This document shows, piece after piece, positions 32,442-40,839 of a DNA stretch of 51,692 nt. The position numbers and the translations under genes are program-made. The DNA comes from Burkholderia sp. Bp8963. Its GTDB lineage: Bacteria; Pseudomonadota; Gammaproteobacteria; Burkholderiales; Burkholderiaceae. The DNA lies in assembly GCF_003854275.1 (NCBI RefSeq), contig NZ_QTQP01000052.1, positions 1-51,692 of the forward strand. Direction: 5' to 3'. Each line of letters opens with the position of its first letter. Within the stretch, counting starts at the first letter, position 1. The notes beneath the pieces are model-generated. The model was not told where the DNA came from. It worked only from the letters and a program-made list of their open reading frames with translations, and did not search any database.

Positions 32442-32548
32442 AGGGACGGCAGAGGTGGCGTGCGCAGGCGCATCGCAGTGCGCCGGTGGAGACGAAAGAC
32501 CTATTATAAAATCCGCTTCTCGATTTCATCTTTCCGGCGTTTCCCTTC

Positions 32549-33259
32549 GTGACTCCCCGACTCTTCGCCCTGATTCCCTGCGCCGGCACCGGCAGCCGCT
32601 CCGGCTCGGCCGTGCCGAAGCAATACCGCACGGTCGCGGGCCGCGCGCTGCTGCATTACACGCTCGCCGCGTTCGACGCGTGCAGCGAATTCACGCAGAC
32701 GCTCGTCGTCCTCGCGCCGGACGACACGCATTTCGACGCGCGCCGCTTCGCGGGCCTGCGCTTCGCGGTGCGCCGTTGCGGCGGCGCATCGCGGCAGGCG
32801 TCGGTGCTGAACGGGCTGCTCGAGCTGACCGAATTCGGCGCGACCGATCGCGACTGGGTGCTCGTGCACGACGCCGCGCGGCCCGGCATCACGCCGCAGC
32901 TGATCCGCACGCTGGTCACGACGCTGAAGGATGACCCGGTCGGCGGCATCCTCGCGCTGCCGGTGGCCGATACGCTGAAGCGCGTGCCGGCCGGCGGCGA
33001 TGCGATCGCGCGCACCGAGTCGCGCGACGCGCTGTGGCAGGCGCAGACCCCGCAGATGTTCCGCATCGGCATGCTGCGCGAAGCGATCCTGCAGGCGCAG
33101 CGGGAAGGGCACGACCTGACCGACGAGGCGAGCGCGATCGAATGGGCCGGCCATACGCCGCGCGTCGTGCAGGGCAGCCTGCGCAACTTCAAGGTCACGT
33201 ATCCGGAAGATTTCGCGCTCGCGGAAGCGATCCTCGCGCGCGCGCCGCAATCGTCCTGA
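32549..33259 (+). CDS. ispD: 2-C-methyl-D-erythritol 4-phosphate cytidylyltransferase
   Basis: IspD (236 residues) makes CDP-methylerythritol in the MEP isoprenoid pathway. It has the nucleotide-binding start ALIPCAGTGSRSGSAVPKQY and the VLVHDAARPGIT catalytic/CTP site, plus ALWQAQTPQMFR and a TDEASAIEW block. The start is GTG at 32549; no ATG is available before the conserved PCAGTG motif. It is separated from ispF by 28 bp, so the two consecutive pathway enzymes form an operon, divergent from mfd. Length is typical. Confidence 0.97.
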   Translation: MTPRLFALIPCAGTGSRSGSAVPKQYRTVAGRALLHYTLAAFDACSEFTQTLVVLAPDDTHFDARRFAGLRFAVRRCGGASRQASVLNGLLELTEFGATDRDWVLVHDAARPGITPQLIRTLVTTLKDDPVGGILALPVADTLKRVPAGGDAIARTESRDALWQAQTPQMFRIGMLREAILQAQREGHDLTDEASAIEWAGHTPRVVQGSLRNFKVTYPEDFALAEAILARAPQSS

Positions 33260-33287
33260 CCCACACTCAATCTCAATCGGAACACGC

Positions 33288-33773
33288 ATGGATTTCAGAA
33301 TCGGACAAGGCTACGACGTGCACCAGCTCGTCCCGGGGCGCCCCCTCATCATCGGCGGCGTGACGATTCCGTACGAGCGCGGCCTGCTCGGCCACTCGGA
33401 CGCGGACGTGCTGCTGCACGCGATCACCGACGCACTGTTCGGCGCGGCGGCGCTCGGCGACATCGGCCGGCATTTCTCCGATACGGATGCCGCGTTCAAG
33501 GGCGCCGACAGCCGCGTGCTGCTGCGCGAATGCGTTGCGCGCGTAAGGGCCGCGGGCTTCACGATCCAGAACGTCGACAGCACCGTGATCGCGCAGGCGC
33601 CGAAGCTCGCGCCGCATATCGACGGGATGCGCGCGAACCTCGCCGCGGATCTCGGCCTGCCGCTCGAGCGCGTGAACGTGAAGGCGAAGACCAACGAGAA
33701 GCTCGGCTATCTGGGCCGCGGTGAAGGTATCGAGGCGCAGGCCGCCGCGCTGCTCGTGAAGCAGGGCGGCTGA
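33288..33773 (+). CDS. ispF: 2-C-methyl-D-erythritol 2,4-cyclodiphosphate synthase
   Basis: IspF (161 residues) cyclises CDP-ME-2-phosphate. It is a trimeric zinc enzyme, with GQGYDVHQL (metal Asp/His), GLLGHSDADVLLHAITDALF, GDIGRHFSDTD and the C-terminal KAKTNEKLGYLGRGEGI. It ends close to family length and is followed by a repeat and a bidirectional terminator. ispD lies immediately upstream in the same operon. Confidence 0.98.
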   Translation: MDFRIGQGYDVHQLVPGRPLIIGGVTIPYERGLLGHSDADVLLHAITDALFGAAALGDIGRHFSDTDAAFKGADSRVLLRECVARVRAAGFTIQNVDSTVIAQAPKLAPHIDGMRANLAADLGLPLERVNVKAKTNEKLGYLGRGEGIEAQAAALLVKQGG

Positions 33774-33796
33774 CGGGCCGCGACCGGGCGGTGGCC

Positions 33797-33832
33797 GGTG
33801 CCCCGGATGGTGCCCCGGATGGTGCCCCGGAT
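33797..33832. repeat. Three perfect 12-bp tandem repeats after ispF
   Basis: GGTGCCCCGGAT is repeated three times (33797-33808, 33809-33820, 33821-33832), with a partial fourth copy GGTGCCGG. It lies in the 3' non-coding region between ispF and the shared terminator. Confidence 0.9.
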
Positions 33833-33873
33833 GGTGCCGGTTGGCGCCGCGCGCACCAACGCTTGCGGCAATG

Positions 33874-33910
33874 AAAAACGCCACGCGAGGCAGGCCCGCG
33901 TGGCGTTTTT
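33874..33910. terminator. Bidirectional rho-independent terminator between ispF and ahpD
   Basis: AAAAACGCCACGCG (33874-33887) pairs with CGCGTGGCGTTTTT (33897-33910) around a 9-nt loop, giving T5 tails in both directions. It serves both convergent genes. Confidence 0.93.
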
Positions 33911-33947
33911 GCTGGTTGCGCGCATCGTGCGGCGCGCGCGGCAATGC

Positions 33948-34475
33948 TTACTCGCCTTCGGCGGCGATCACCTGCGCGGCGGCGTTGATCACCGACGCGA
34001 TGCGGCCGACGTCGCGCAACTGCGTGACGGTCATGCCTTGCTCGTTCTTCAGCAGCGCGTAGTGCGACTTCACGCAGAAGTGGCACTTGCCGACGATCGA
34101 CGCGGCGAGCGCGTACATCTCGAACTTGCGCTTGTCGACGCCGCCGTGCGTCGCATAGGCGCCCATCCGCAACTCGGCGCGCTGGGTCTTCAGATCGGCG
34201 TCGTCGGCCATCTCGACATACGGATACCAGGTGTTGTTCATCCCCATCAGCGCGGCCGCCGTCAGCACGGCGTTCGTCTCTTCGGGCGACAGCACGCCGG
34301 CTTCGCGAATCGTCTTCACGAGCACCGTGCTCTTCGCCGCAACCGCCGCGGCGAGCGCGACGCCGACCGCGTCGGTGCCTTCGAGCGACGAGCGCGAGAT
34401 CGTGCCGTCGAGGTTCAGGCGGATGTCCTTCGCATAGTCGGGAATGCGCGCCTTAATCGAGTCGATGAATTCCAT
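33948..34475 (-). CDS. ahpD: AhpD-like alkylhydroperoxidase (carboxymuconolactone decarboxylase fold)
   Basis: The 175-residue protein has the AhpD redox centre C131-H-F-C134 followed by the conserved VKSHYALL helix (His included). In Mycobacterium AhpD reduces AhpC with electrons from lipoamide via SucB/Lpd; the same role is inferred here from the adjacent ahpC. AGGAGATATC just before the ATG gives a strong start. A terminator stands between ahpC and ahpD, so ahpD is expressed by partial read-through or its own promoter. Cytoplasmic. Confidence 0.92.
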   Translation of the reverse strand: MEFIDSIKARIPDYAKDIRLNLDGTISRSSLEGTDAVGVALAAAVAAKSTVLVKTIREAGVLSPEETNAVLTAAALMGMNNTWYPYVEMADDADLKTQRAELRMGAYATHGGVDKRKFEMYALAASIVGKCHFCVKSHYALLKNEQGMTVTQLRDVGRIASVINAAAQVIAAEGE

Positions 34476-34500
34476 TGATATCTCCTATGGGTTGGCCGTT

Positions 34501-34535
34501 AAAAAAGCCCGCAGGCAGGCATGCGCCGCGGGCTT
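34501..34535 (-). terminator. Terminator between ahpC and ahpD
   Basis: Minus strand: AAGCCCGC (34535-34528) pairs with GCGGGCTT (34512-34505) across a 15-nt loop, followed by T6. It sits 16 bp after ahpC and before the ahpD ribosome-binding site, which suggests graded expression of the pair. Confidence 0.85.
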
Positions 34536-34550
34536 CGTGCATCGATGCGC

Positions 34551-35099
34551 TTACAGCGTTGCGCCGCCGACTGCACGGTTGCACGGGCACAGTTCGTCCG
34601 TTTGCAGGCCGTCCAGAATGCGCAGGACTTCTTCCGGGCTACGGCCGACGTTCAGGTTGTTCACCGAAACGTGCTGGATCGTGTTGTCCGGATCGACGAT
34701 GAACGTTGCGCGCAGGGCCACGCCGGCTTCCTTGTCGCGCACGCCGAGCTGGTCGATCAGCTCGCCCTTGACGTCGCCGAACGCGTAGTGGTTCAGCTTG
34801 TCGAGGTCCTTGTGCTCACGGCGCCATGCGAGCTTCACGAATTCGTTGTCCGAGCTGCCGCCGAGCAGGATCGCGTCGCGCTCTTCGAACTGCTTCGCCA
34901 GCTTCGCGAACTCGACGATTTCCGTCGGGCACACGAACGTGAAGTCCTTCGGGTAGAAGTAGATGATCTTCCACTTGCCCGGGAACGACGCTTCGGTGAT
35001 CGTCTCGAAAGCCGACTGACCGTTTTCTTCGTGGTGGTTGAAGCCGGGCTTCGCAGCACCAACGGTGAAGGCTTCGAGTTTATCGCCGACGGTTTTCAT
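34551..35099 (-). CDS. ahpC: Peroxiredoxin, AhpC of the AhpD-partner type
   Basis: The 182-residue 2-Cys peroxiredoxin has peroxidatic C57 in DFTFVCPTE and C-terminal cysteines C171 and C173 in DELCPCNR, the three-cysteine arrangement of actinobacterial-style AhpC that works with AhpD. It reduces organic hydroperoxides and H2O2. The start MKTVGDKLEAF with AGGAG upstream is clear. It is followed by a terminator, then ahpD. No oxyR or ahpF gene is adjacent, so control is not readable here. Confidence 0.94.
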   Translation of the reverse strand: MKTVGDKLEAFTVGAAKPGFNHHEENGQSAFETITEASFPGKWKIIYFYPKDFTFVCPTEIVEFAKLAKQFEERDAILLGGSSDNEFVKLAWRREHKDLDKLNHYAFGDVKGELIDQLGVRDKEAGVALRATFIVDPDNTIQHVSVNNLNVGRSPEEVLRILDGLQTDELCPCNRAVGGATL

Positions 35100-35289
35100 G
35101 CGGTTACTCCTGTGTGAGTTGGGAAGAAGACTTGAGTCAAGCTACCTCGGTGCTGCAACGTTGATGTGACAGCATGAGCCGAATCTTAACACTATTGAAT
35201 GAGCGCACCAATAGATTTTGTCTAACGAGGCCGATAGATTTTTTCAACCGCCGCGATAGTGTGACGCGCGGCACACCCGCGTGCCCGCG

Positions 35290-36648
35290 TCATGCGGCCG
35301 CACGCGCCTTGCCGCCGGGGAATTCGAGCGTGACTTCGAGCCCGGGTTCCGGGCTGCGGTTGCGCAGGCGCAATGCGCCGCGATAGCGGCCGACGAGGCG
35401 CTGCACGATCGCCATCCCGAGGCCCGTGCCGTCCGCCTTGGTGCGGGCGGTGTCGACGCGGTAGAACGGCCGCATCACGAGCGGGAGCTGATCCTCGGGG
35501 ATGCCGGGGCCTTCGTCGCTGACCGACAGCTCGACGCGCGCGTGCGACACGCGCGTTTCGAGCGTGATGCGCGCGACGCCGTCCTGACGGCTCTGGCCGT
35601 ACTTGCGCGCGTTCTCGACGAGATTGCCGATCACGCGCCGCATGTCGGTCTCGTCGGCCTCGATGACGGCGGCGGGTGCGAGCCGGGTGTGGATCTGCAC
35701 GCCGTCCTCGCCCGCGACGCGCGCGGCGACTTCCTGCACGATCGTCGACAGGTCGATCGGCTCGGGCTTGCGCTGCGTCGGCCGCGCGTAGTCGATGAAC
35801 GCAGCGATGATGCGGTCCATCTGCTCGATGTCGTCGACCATCGCGTCCTTGGTCGCCTGGTCGGACGGGCTCATCTCGGTTTCGAGGCGCAGCCGCGCGA
35901 GCGGCGTGCGCAGGTCGTGCGAGATGCCTGCAAGCATCAGCGCGCGGTCGGCCTCGAGCTGTTCGAGGTCGCGCACCATCTGGTTGAAGCTGCGGTTCGT
36001 CTCGGCGGCGACGCCCATCCCGCGCTCCGGCAGCGGCTCGGGCGCGTGGCCCGAGCCGACCTGGCGCGCGGCGAGCGCGAGGTGCGAGAACGGCCGGTTC
36101 ACGAGACTCGTGATGAATGCGGAGCCGAACAGCGACAGCGCGAGCGCGAACAGGCCCCAGCCGGCCCACTGCAGGCCCGTGACGGTGTCGAGCTGGTCGC
36201 GGTCGAGCGCGACCCAGTAATCGTCGTCGTCGATCTTGAAGCTGATCCACACGCCGGGGATGTCGTTGACCGATTGCGCGATCACCGTATCGTCGCCGAG
36301 CCGGCTGCGGATGTCGTGCTCGATCAGCCGGTTCAGCGACTCGTCGGGCTGCAGCTTGAACTTGTCGGTCTTCTCGCGCGGATACACGCGCACGCCTTCG
36401 TTGCTCTCGAGATCCTGCAGCAGCGCGCGGCGCAGGTCGGGGTCGGAGTAGAGCAGCGCGGTGCGCGTGAGCTTCACGATCGCGACGAGCTGGAGCGCGA
36501 CGCGTTGCGCGCGCGGCTCGCGCTCGATCACGCGAAAGCTCTGGAACCATGCGGCGAGACTGACCGAGATCAGCAGCGCGATCAGCAGGAAGGTGCGCCA
36601 GAACAGCCCGCCGAAGGCGAGCTGCAGAAGGCGCCGGTCGATACGCAT
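35290..36648 (-). CDS. EnvZ/RisS-like sensor histidine kinase
   Basis: The 452-residue kinase has two membrane spans (about residues 17-36 and 160-182) flanking a periplasmic domain with KTDKFKLQPDESLNRLIE, followed by HAMP. The phosphoacceptor His244 lies in GISHDLRTPLARL. The HATPase domain has NLVENARKYG, DEGPGIP and GTGLGMAIVQRL. The periplasmic part is short, as in Bordetella/Burkholderia RisS. It phosphorylates the OmpR-type regulator encoded immediately upstream (40-bp gap, same strand). The signal is probably osmolarity, pH or Mg; the sequence does not say. Confidence 0.93.
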   Translation of the reverse strand: MRIDRRLLQLAFGGLFWRTFLLIALLISVSLAAWFQSFRVIEREPRAQRVALQLVAIVKLTRTALLYSDPDLRRALLQDLESNEGVRVYPREKTDKFKLQPDESLNRLIEHDIRSRLGDDTVIAQSVNDIPGVWISFKIDDDDYWVALDRDQLDTVTGLQWAGWGLFALALSLFGSAFITSLVNRPFSHLALAARQVGSGHAPEPLPERGMGVAAETNRSFNQMVRDLEQLEADRALMLAGISHDLRTPLARLRLETEMSPSDQATKDAMVDDIEQMDRIIAAFIDYARPTQRKPEPIDLSTIVQEVAARVAGEDGVQIHTRLAPAAVIEADETDMRRVIGNLVENARKYGQSRQDGVARITLETRVSHARVELSVSDEGPGIPEDQLPLVMRPFYRVDTARTKADGTGLGMAIVQRLVGRYRGALRLRNRSPEPGLEVTLEFPGGKARAAA

Positions 36649-36688
36649 GGGACGGGTCGTAGACGGGCGAAACCGAAGGAGGGGAAGA

Positions 36689-37414
36689 TCAGGCCGCGCC
36701 GTCCGGGATGAACACGTAGCCGAGGCCCCAGACGGTCTGGATGAACCGCGGGCTGCCCGGATCCGGTTCGATCAGCTTGCGCAGGCGCGAGATCTGCACA
36801 TCGAGGCTGCGGTCGAACACTTCGTATTCGCGGCCGCGCGCGAGCTCCATCAGCTTTTCGCGCGACAGCGGCTGGCGCGGATGGCGTGCGAACACCTTCA
36901 GCACCGAGAATTCGCCGGTCGTCAGCGGAATTTCCTGGCCGGACTTCGTCAGCGTGCGGGTCGCGAGATTCAGCGAGAATTCGCCGAACTCGAACACCTC
37001 GGTCGTTTCCGACGGCGCGCCCGGCAGTTCGGCCGGCGCCTGGCGGCGCAGCACCGCGTGGATGCGCGCGACGAGCTCGCGCGGATTGAACGGCTTCGGC
37101 AGGTAATCGTCGGCACCCATCTCGAGACCGACGATGCGGTCGACGTCCTCGCCCTTGGCCGTCAGCATGATGATCGGCGTGCGGTCGTTGCTGCCGCGCA
37201 GGCGGCGGCAGATCGACAGGCCGTCTTCACCCGGCAGCATCAGGTCGAGCACGAGCAGGTCGAACCGCTCGCGCACCCAGAGCTTGTTCATCGCGGTCGC
37301 GTTTTCCGCGACGTACACGTTGAAGCCCTGCTCGCCGAGGTAGCGGCGCAGCAGGTCGCGCAGGCGCGGGTCGTCGTCGACGACGAGAATCTTGGAGGGG
37401 TTTTTCGTTTCCAT
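36689..37414 (-). CDS. ompR: OmpR-family response regulator (OmpR/RisA)
   Basis: The 241-residue protein has a receiver domain with phosphoacceptor D57 (LLVLDLMLPGEDG), acidic pocket (VVDDDPRL) and K107 (LPKPFN), followed by a winged-helix OmpR DNA-binding domain (LTTGEFSVLKVFARHPRQPL, VQISRLRKLIEPDPG, TVWGLGYVFIPDG). It forms an operon with the kinase gene downstream. The start METKNPSK (37414) is chosen; an in-frame ATG three codons earlier (37423) is equally possible, as neither has a clear ribosome-binding site. Likely targets are porin and stress genes by family. Confidence 0.94.
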   Translation of the reverse strand: METKNPSKILVVDDDPRLRDLLRRYLGEQGFNVYVAENATAMNKLWVRERFDLLVLDLMLPGEDGLSICRRLRGSNDRTPIIMLTAKGEDVDRIVGLEMGADDYLPKPFNPRELVARIHAVLRRQAPAELPGAPSETTEVFEFGEFSLNLATRTLTKSGQEIPLTTGEFSVLKVFARHPRQPLSREKLMELARGREYEVFDRSLDVQISRLRKLIEPDPGSPRFIQTVWGLGYVFIPDGAA

Positions 37415-37682
37415 GAACGGCATCTTATCGCGAATGGGAAATGGCGCGCGGCCGGGTAATTTGACGCGTTACAGTCAGTTACAAAATTTACCCGTGGTGT
37501 GGCGCGGAGTAAAGGCACGCTATAGAGATTCCTTTACTCGAAACCGAAATTCGGTAGATACTCCCCTGCACTTAATCTTTCATGGTTTGCACACCCGATT
37601 TCCGCAGGGTTTTTCAAGTACCAGAGGTAGCCGGTTGCCGCGTGACGAAGGGAACAAATCGACCAAAGAAGCGAGGACGGTC

Positions 37683-37961
37683 ATGCGATCTGCCCGGATT
37701 GCACTGATGTTGACGATCGTGCTCGCCGGTCCGTATGCGTCGAACTTCGCGTATGCGCAACGCGCCGAGCCGGGCGCTCCGTCGCGCAAGCTGCCGCGAG
37801 GCAAGACGCCGCAAGCGGACCGCGGCGCCGACGTCGCCACCCGCTCCGCCGTGCCTCCCGATCTCGAGCAGCACCGCCGCGACGGGCACATGACGCCCGA
37901 GGAGCGCCACCTGCTGCGCCAGCACATCGAAGACGCGGTCCGCGAGCTGTACAAGCGCTGA
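37683..37961 (+). CDS. Small secreted protein with MTPEER-type C-terminal helix, function unknown
   Basis: The 92-residue product has a signal peptide (hydrophobic region about residues 6-23, cleavage near AYAQ), a basic, Pro-rich linker and the C-terminal GHMTPEERHLLRQHIEDAVR helix. That helix is common in small periplasmic proteins of Burkholderiales without known role. GAGG lies 7 bp before the ATG. It is divergent from ompR and precedes the DUF1800/DUF1501 pair by 110 bp. It could be a metal- or stress-responsive periplasmic protein, but nothing proves this. Confidence 0.75.
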   Translation: MRSARIALMLTIVLAGPYASNFAYAQRAEPGAPSRKLPRGKTPQADRGADVATRSAVPPDLEQHRRDGHMTPEERHLLRQHIEDAVRELYKR

Positions 37962-38071
37962 CCCGCGCGCCACGCCGAAAAAATCCGTAGCAATTTTGCA
38001 GTCAACTTGCGCCTGCCGGATGCCGTTGAATCGGCACATGCGCGCATTGCGCGCTTCGGGAGCCGAAGACG

Positions 38072-39553
38072 ATGAGTGAAGCGAACGCCGCCGCTGCGCG
38101 GGCGCCATCGCCTGCGATGCAGATGCCGCTCGATGTGGACGATGCGCTGTTTTTTCTGAGCCGCACCGGCTTTACGCCTGCGCCCGCCGACGTCGCGCGG
38201 CTCGTCGGCATGACGCGCGCGCAGGCGGTGGCCGACGCGCTCGGCAACGTCCGGCGCGAGCCTGCTACGACCTGGCCCGAGTGGCTCGCCGAACTGCCGC
38301 CAACGCGTGCCCAACGGCAGGCGCTGACGCCGGACCAGCGGCGCGACGAGCAGCGCACGCGCAACCTGCATTACGAGGCGTTACGCGCTGCGTGGGTCAA
38401 CGAGATGGTCGTGACGCCGTCGCCGCTCACCGAGCGCATGACGCTGTTCTGGCACGGCCACTTCACGTCGGGTCAGGACAAGGTGCCGTACCCGCAGACG
38501 ATGTTCGCGCAGAACGTGCTGCTGCGCAGCGAGGCGCTCGGCAACTTCGGCACGCTGCTGCATGCGGTCGCGCGGGATCCGGCGATGCTGCAGTATCTCG
38601 ACGGCGCGAGCAATCGCAAGGGCCGCCCGAACGAGAATTTCGCGCGCGAGGTGATGGAACTGTTCACGCTCGGCGAAGGACACTACACGCAGCACGACGT
38701 GACGGAAGCCGCGCGCGCGATGACCGGCTGGACGATCGATCCCGACACGCTGCGTTTCGTCGTGCGTCCGGAATGGCACGATACCGGCGACAAGACGATC
38801 CTTGGCGACACGGGCCCGTTCGACGGCGACGGGTTCCTCGACATCCTGCTGAAACGACCGGAAACCGCGCGCTTCATCGCGACGAAACTGTGGCGCGAGT
38901 TCGTGTCGGACACCCCGGACGCCGACGCGCTCGACACGGTTGCCGGCCGCTTTCGCGCAAGCGGCTACGAGATTCGCGCGGCGCTCGGCGCGTTGTGGTC
39001 GACGGATGCGTTCTGGGATCCGCGCAATCGCGGCGTGCTTGTCAAGTCGCCGGCCGAATTCGTCGTCGGATCGGTACGGCTGTTCGACGTCGGCTACGGC
39101 GATCCGCAGATGCTCGCGAACACCGTGCGCACGCTCGGGCAGAACCTGTTCTACCCGCCGAACGTGAAGGGCTGGCCGGGCGGCCCGACGTGGATCAACA
39201 GCTCGACGCTGCTTGCGCGCAAGCAGTTCGTCGAGCAGCTGTTCCGGGCGACCGAGACGGCCGGCATGCGTCCGGTGGCGGCGAGCGGAAATTCCCGCGG
39301 GATGGCGGCGGCCGGCAACGGCAGTCCCGCCGCGACGCCGGCGAAGCCCGCGCGCGGCGGCTTGCGCTTCGACCTCGAGCGCTGGCTCGCGCAATATCGC
39401 GCGCGGCCGCAGGCGATCGCGGGCCTGTCGACCGAGCTGCAGCTGCAGCATGCAGTGCTCGCGGTGCCACCCGTCGCAGCGATCGACACCGGATCGACCG
39501 GCAGCGCGTATCTGGAGGCGCTGCTGATGGATCCCGCCTATCAATTGAAATGA
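38072..39553 (+). CDS. DUF1800 family protein
   Basis: The 493-residue protein matches the DUF1800 family: DALFFLSRTGFTPAPADV near the start, MTLFWHGHFTSGQDKV, a LLHAVARDPAMLQYLDG and NENFAREVMELFTLGEG block, VTEAARAMTGWTI and FYPPNVKGWPGGPTWINSST. These proteins occur almost always next to a DUF1501 gene, as here (65 bp downstream). Function is unknown; an extracytoplasmic role is suspected from the partner's Tat signal. No clear signal peptide is seen in this protein. The PVAASGNSRGMAAAGNGSPA stretch is a low-complexity insert. Confidence 0.92.
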   Translation: MSEANAAAARAPSPAMQMPLDVDDALFFLSRTGFTPAPADVARLVGMTRAQAVADALGNVRREPATTWPEWLAELPPTRAQRQALTPDQRRDEQRTRNLHYEALRAAWVNEMVVTPSPLTERMTLFWHGHFTSGQDKVPYPQTMFAQNVLLRSEALGNFGTLLHAVARDPAMLQYLDGASNRKGRPNENFAREVMELFTLGEGHYTQHDVTEAARAMTGWTIDPDTLRFVVRPEWHDTGDKTILGDTGPFDGDGFLDILLKRPETARFIATKLWREFVSDTPDADALDTVAGRFRASGYEIRAALGALWSTDAFWDPRNRGVLVKSPAEFVVGSVRLFDVGYGDPQMLANTVRTLGQNLFYPPNVKGWPGGPTWINSSTLLARKQFVEQLFRATETAGMRPVAASGNSRGMAAAGNGSPAATPAKPARGGLRFDLERWLAQYRARPQAIAGLSTELQLQHAVLAVPPVAAIDTGSTGSAYLEALLMDPAYQLK

Positions 39554-39617
39554 ACACGAACCCGAACACGAGTCGCCGACGCGGCCTGCATGCGACGCGG
39601 CCGGCAAAGGATGCACG

Positions 39618-40832
39618 ATGAACCGACGTGATTTCCTCGCGCTCACGGGCGCCGCCGCGACGGCGGGCGTGTCGCTCTGGCAGCCGGGTGCGCTCGCGGC
39701 CACGCTCGCCGCGCCGAAGGCGAGGGCCGGCTATTCGAACGTGCTGATCCTCGTCGAGCTGAAGGGCGGCAACGACGGCCTCAATACCGTGGTGCCGTAT
39801 GCGGATCAGCAGTACTACCTATTCCGGCGCAGCATCGGCATCAAGCGCGACCAGGTGCTGCAGCTCGACGAGCGCACGGGGCTGCATCCGTCGCTCGCGC
39901 CGCTGCTGCCGATGTGGCGCGACCGGCAGGTCGCGATCGTGCAGGGCGTCGGTTATCCGCAGCCGAACCTGTCGCACTTCCGCTCGATCGAGATCTGGGA
40001 CACCGCATCGCGCTCGGACCAATACCTGCGCGAAGGCTGGCTCACGCGCACGTTCGCGCAGGCGCCGGTGCCGGCCGGCTTCGCGGCGGACGGCGTCGTG
40101 CTCGGCAGCGCCGAGATGGGGCCGCTCGCGAACGGCGCGCGCGCGATCGCGCTCGTCAATCCGGCGCAGTTCATCCGCGCCGCGCGGCTCGCGGAGCCTG
40201 TGTCGCTGCGCGAGCAGAACCCGGCGCTCGCGCACATCATCGAAGTCGAGAACGACATCGTGAAAGCGGCGGACCGGCTGCGACCGCGCGGCGGCATGCG
40301 CGAATTCCGGACGGCGTTTCCGGCGGGAGCGTTTGGCACCGCGGTGAAGACCGCGATGCAGGTGCTCGCCGCGTGCGACGCGTCGGGGCCGGGTGCGCAG
40401 GACGGCGTGGCGGTGCTGCGGCTCACGCTCAACGGCTTCGACACGCACCAGAACCAGCCGGGACAGCAGGCGGCGCTGCTCAAGCAGTTCGCCGAAGGGA
40501 TGAGCGCGATGCGCGGTGCGCTGATCGAGCTCGGACGGTGGAACGAAACGCTCGTGATGACGTATGCGGAGTTCGGGCGGCGCGTGCGCGAGAACCAGAG
40601 CAACGGCACCGATCACGGCACGGCTGCACCGCATTTCGTGATGGGCGGGCGCGTCGCCGGCGGGCTGTACGGGGCGCCGCCCGCGCTCGGGCAGCTCGAC
40701 GGCAATGGCAATCTGCCGGTCGCGGTCGATTTTCGTCAGCTCTATGCGACCGTGCTTGGGCCCTGGTGGGGGCTCGACGCGACGCACGTGCTGCAGCAGC
40801 GCTTCGAGCCGCTGCCGCTGCTGAAGGCATAG
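39618..40832 (+). CDS. DUF1501 family protein with Tat signal
   Basis: The 404-residue protein begins with a twin-arginine signal (MNRRDFLALTGAAATAGVSL) and belongs to DUF1501, a sulfatase/alkaline-phosphatase-like fold group: LVELKGGNDGLNTVVPY, LHPSLAPLLPMW, YPQPNLSHFRSIEIWDTA, LNGFDTHQNQPGQQAALL, TYAEFGRRVRENQSNGTDHG. It is exported folded to the periplasm. It pairs with the upstream DUF1800 gene, a widely conserved but functionally undefined two-gene module. RBS AAGG lies about 8 bp before ATG 39618. Confidence 0.92.
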   Translation: MNRRDFLALTGAAATAGVSLWQPGALAATLAAPKARAGYSNVLILVELKGGNDGLNTVVPYADQQYYLFRRSIGIKRDQVLQLDERTGLHPSLAPLLPMWRDRQVAIVQGVGYPQPNLSHFRSIEIWDTASRSDQYLREGWLTRTFAQAPVPAGFAADGVVLGSAEMGPLANGARAIALVNPAQFIRAARLAEPVSLREQNPALAHIIEVENDIVKAADRLRPRGGMREFRTAFPAGAFGTAVKTAMQVLAACDASGPGAQDGVAVLRLTLNGFDTHQNQPGQQAALLKQFAEGMSAMRGALIELGRWNETLVMTYAEFGRRVRENQSNGTDHGTAAPHFVMGGRVAGGLYGAPPALGQLDGNGNLPVAVDFRQLYATVLGPWWGLDATHVLQQRFEPLPLLKA

Positions 40833-40839
40833 CCGCGCG

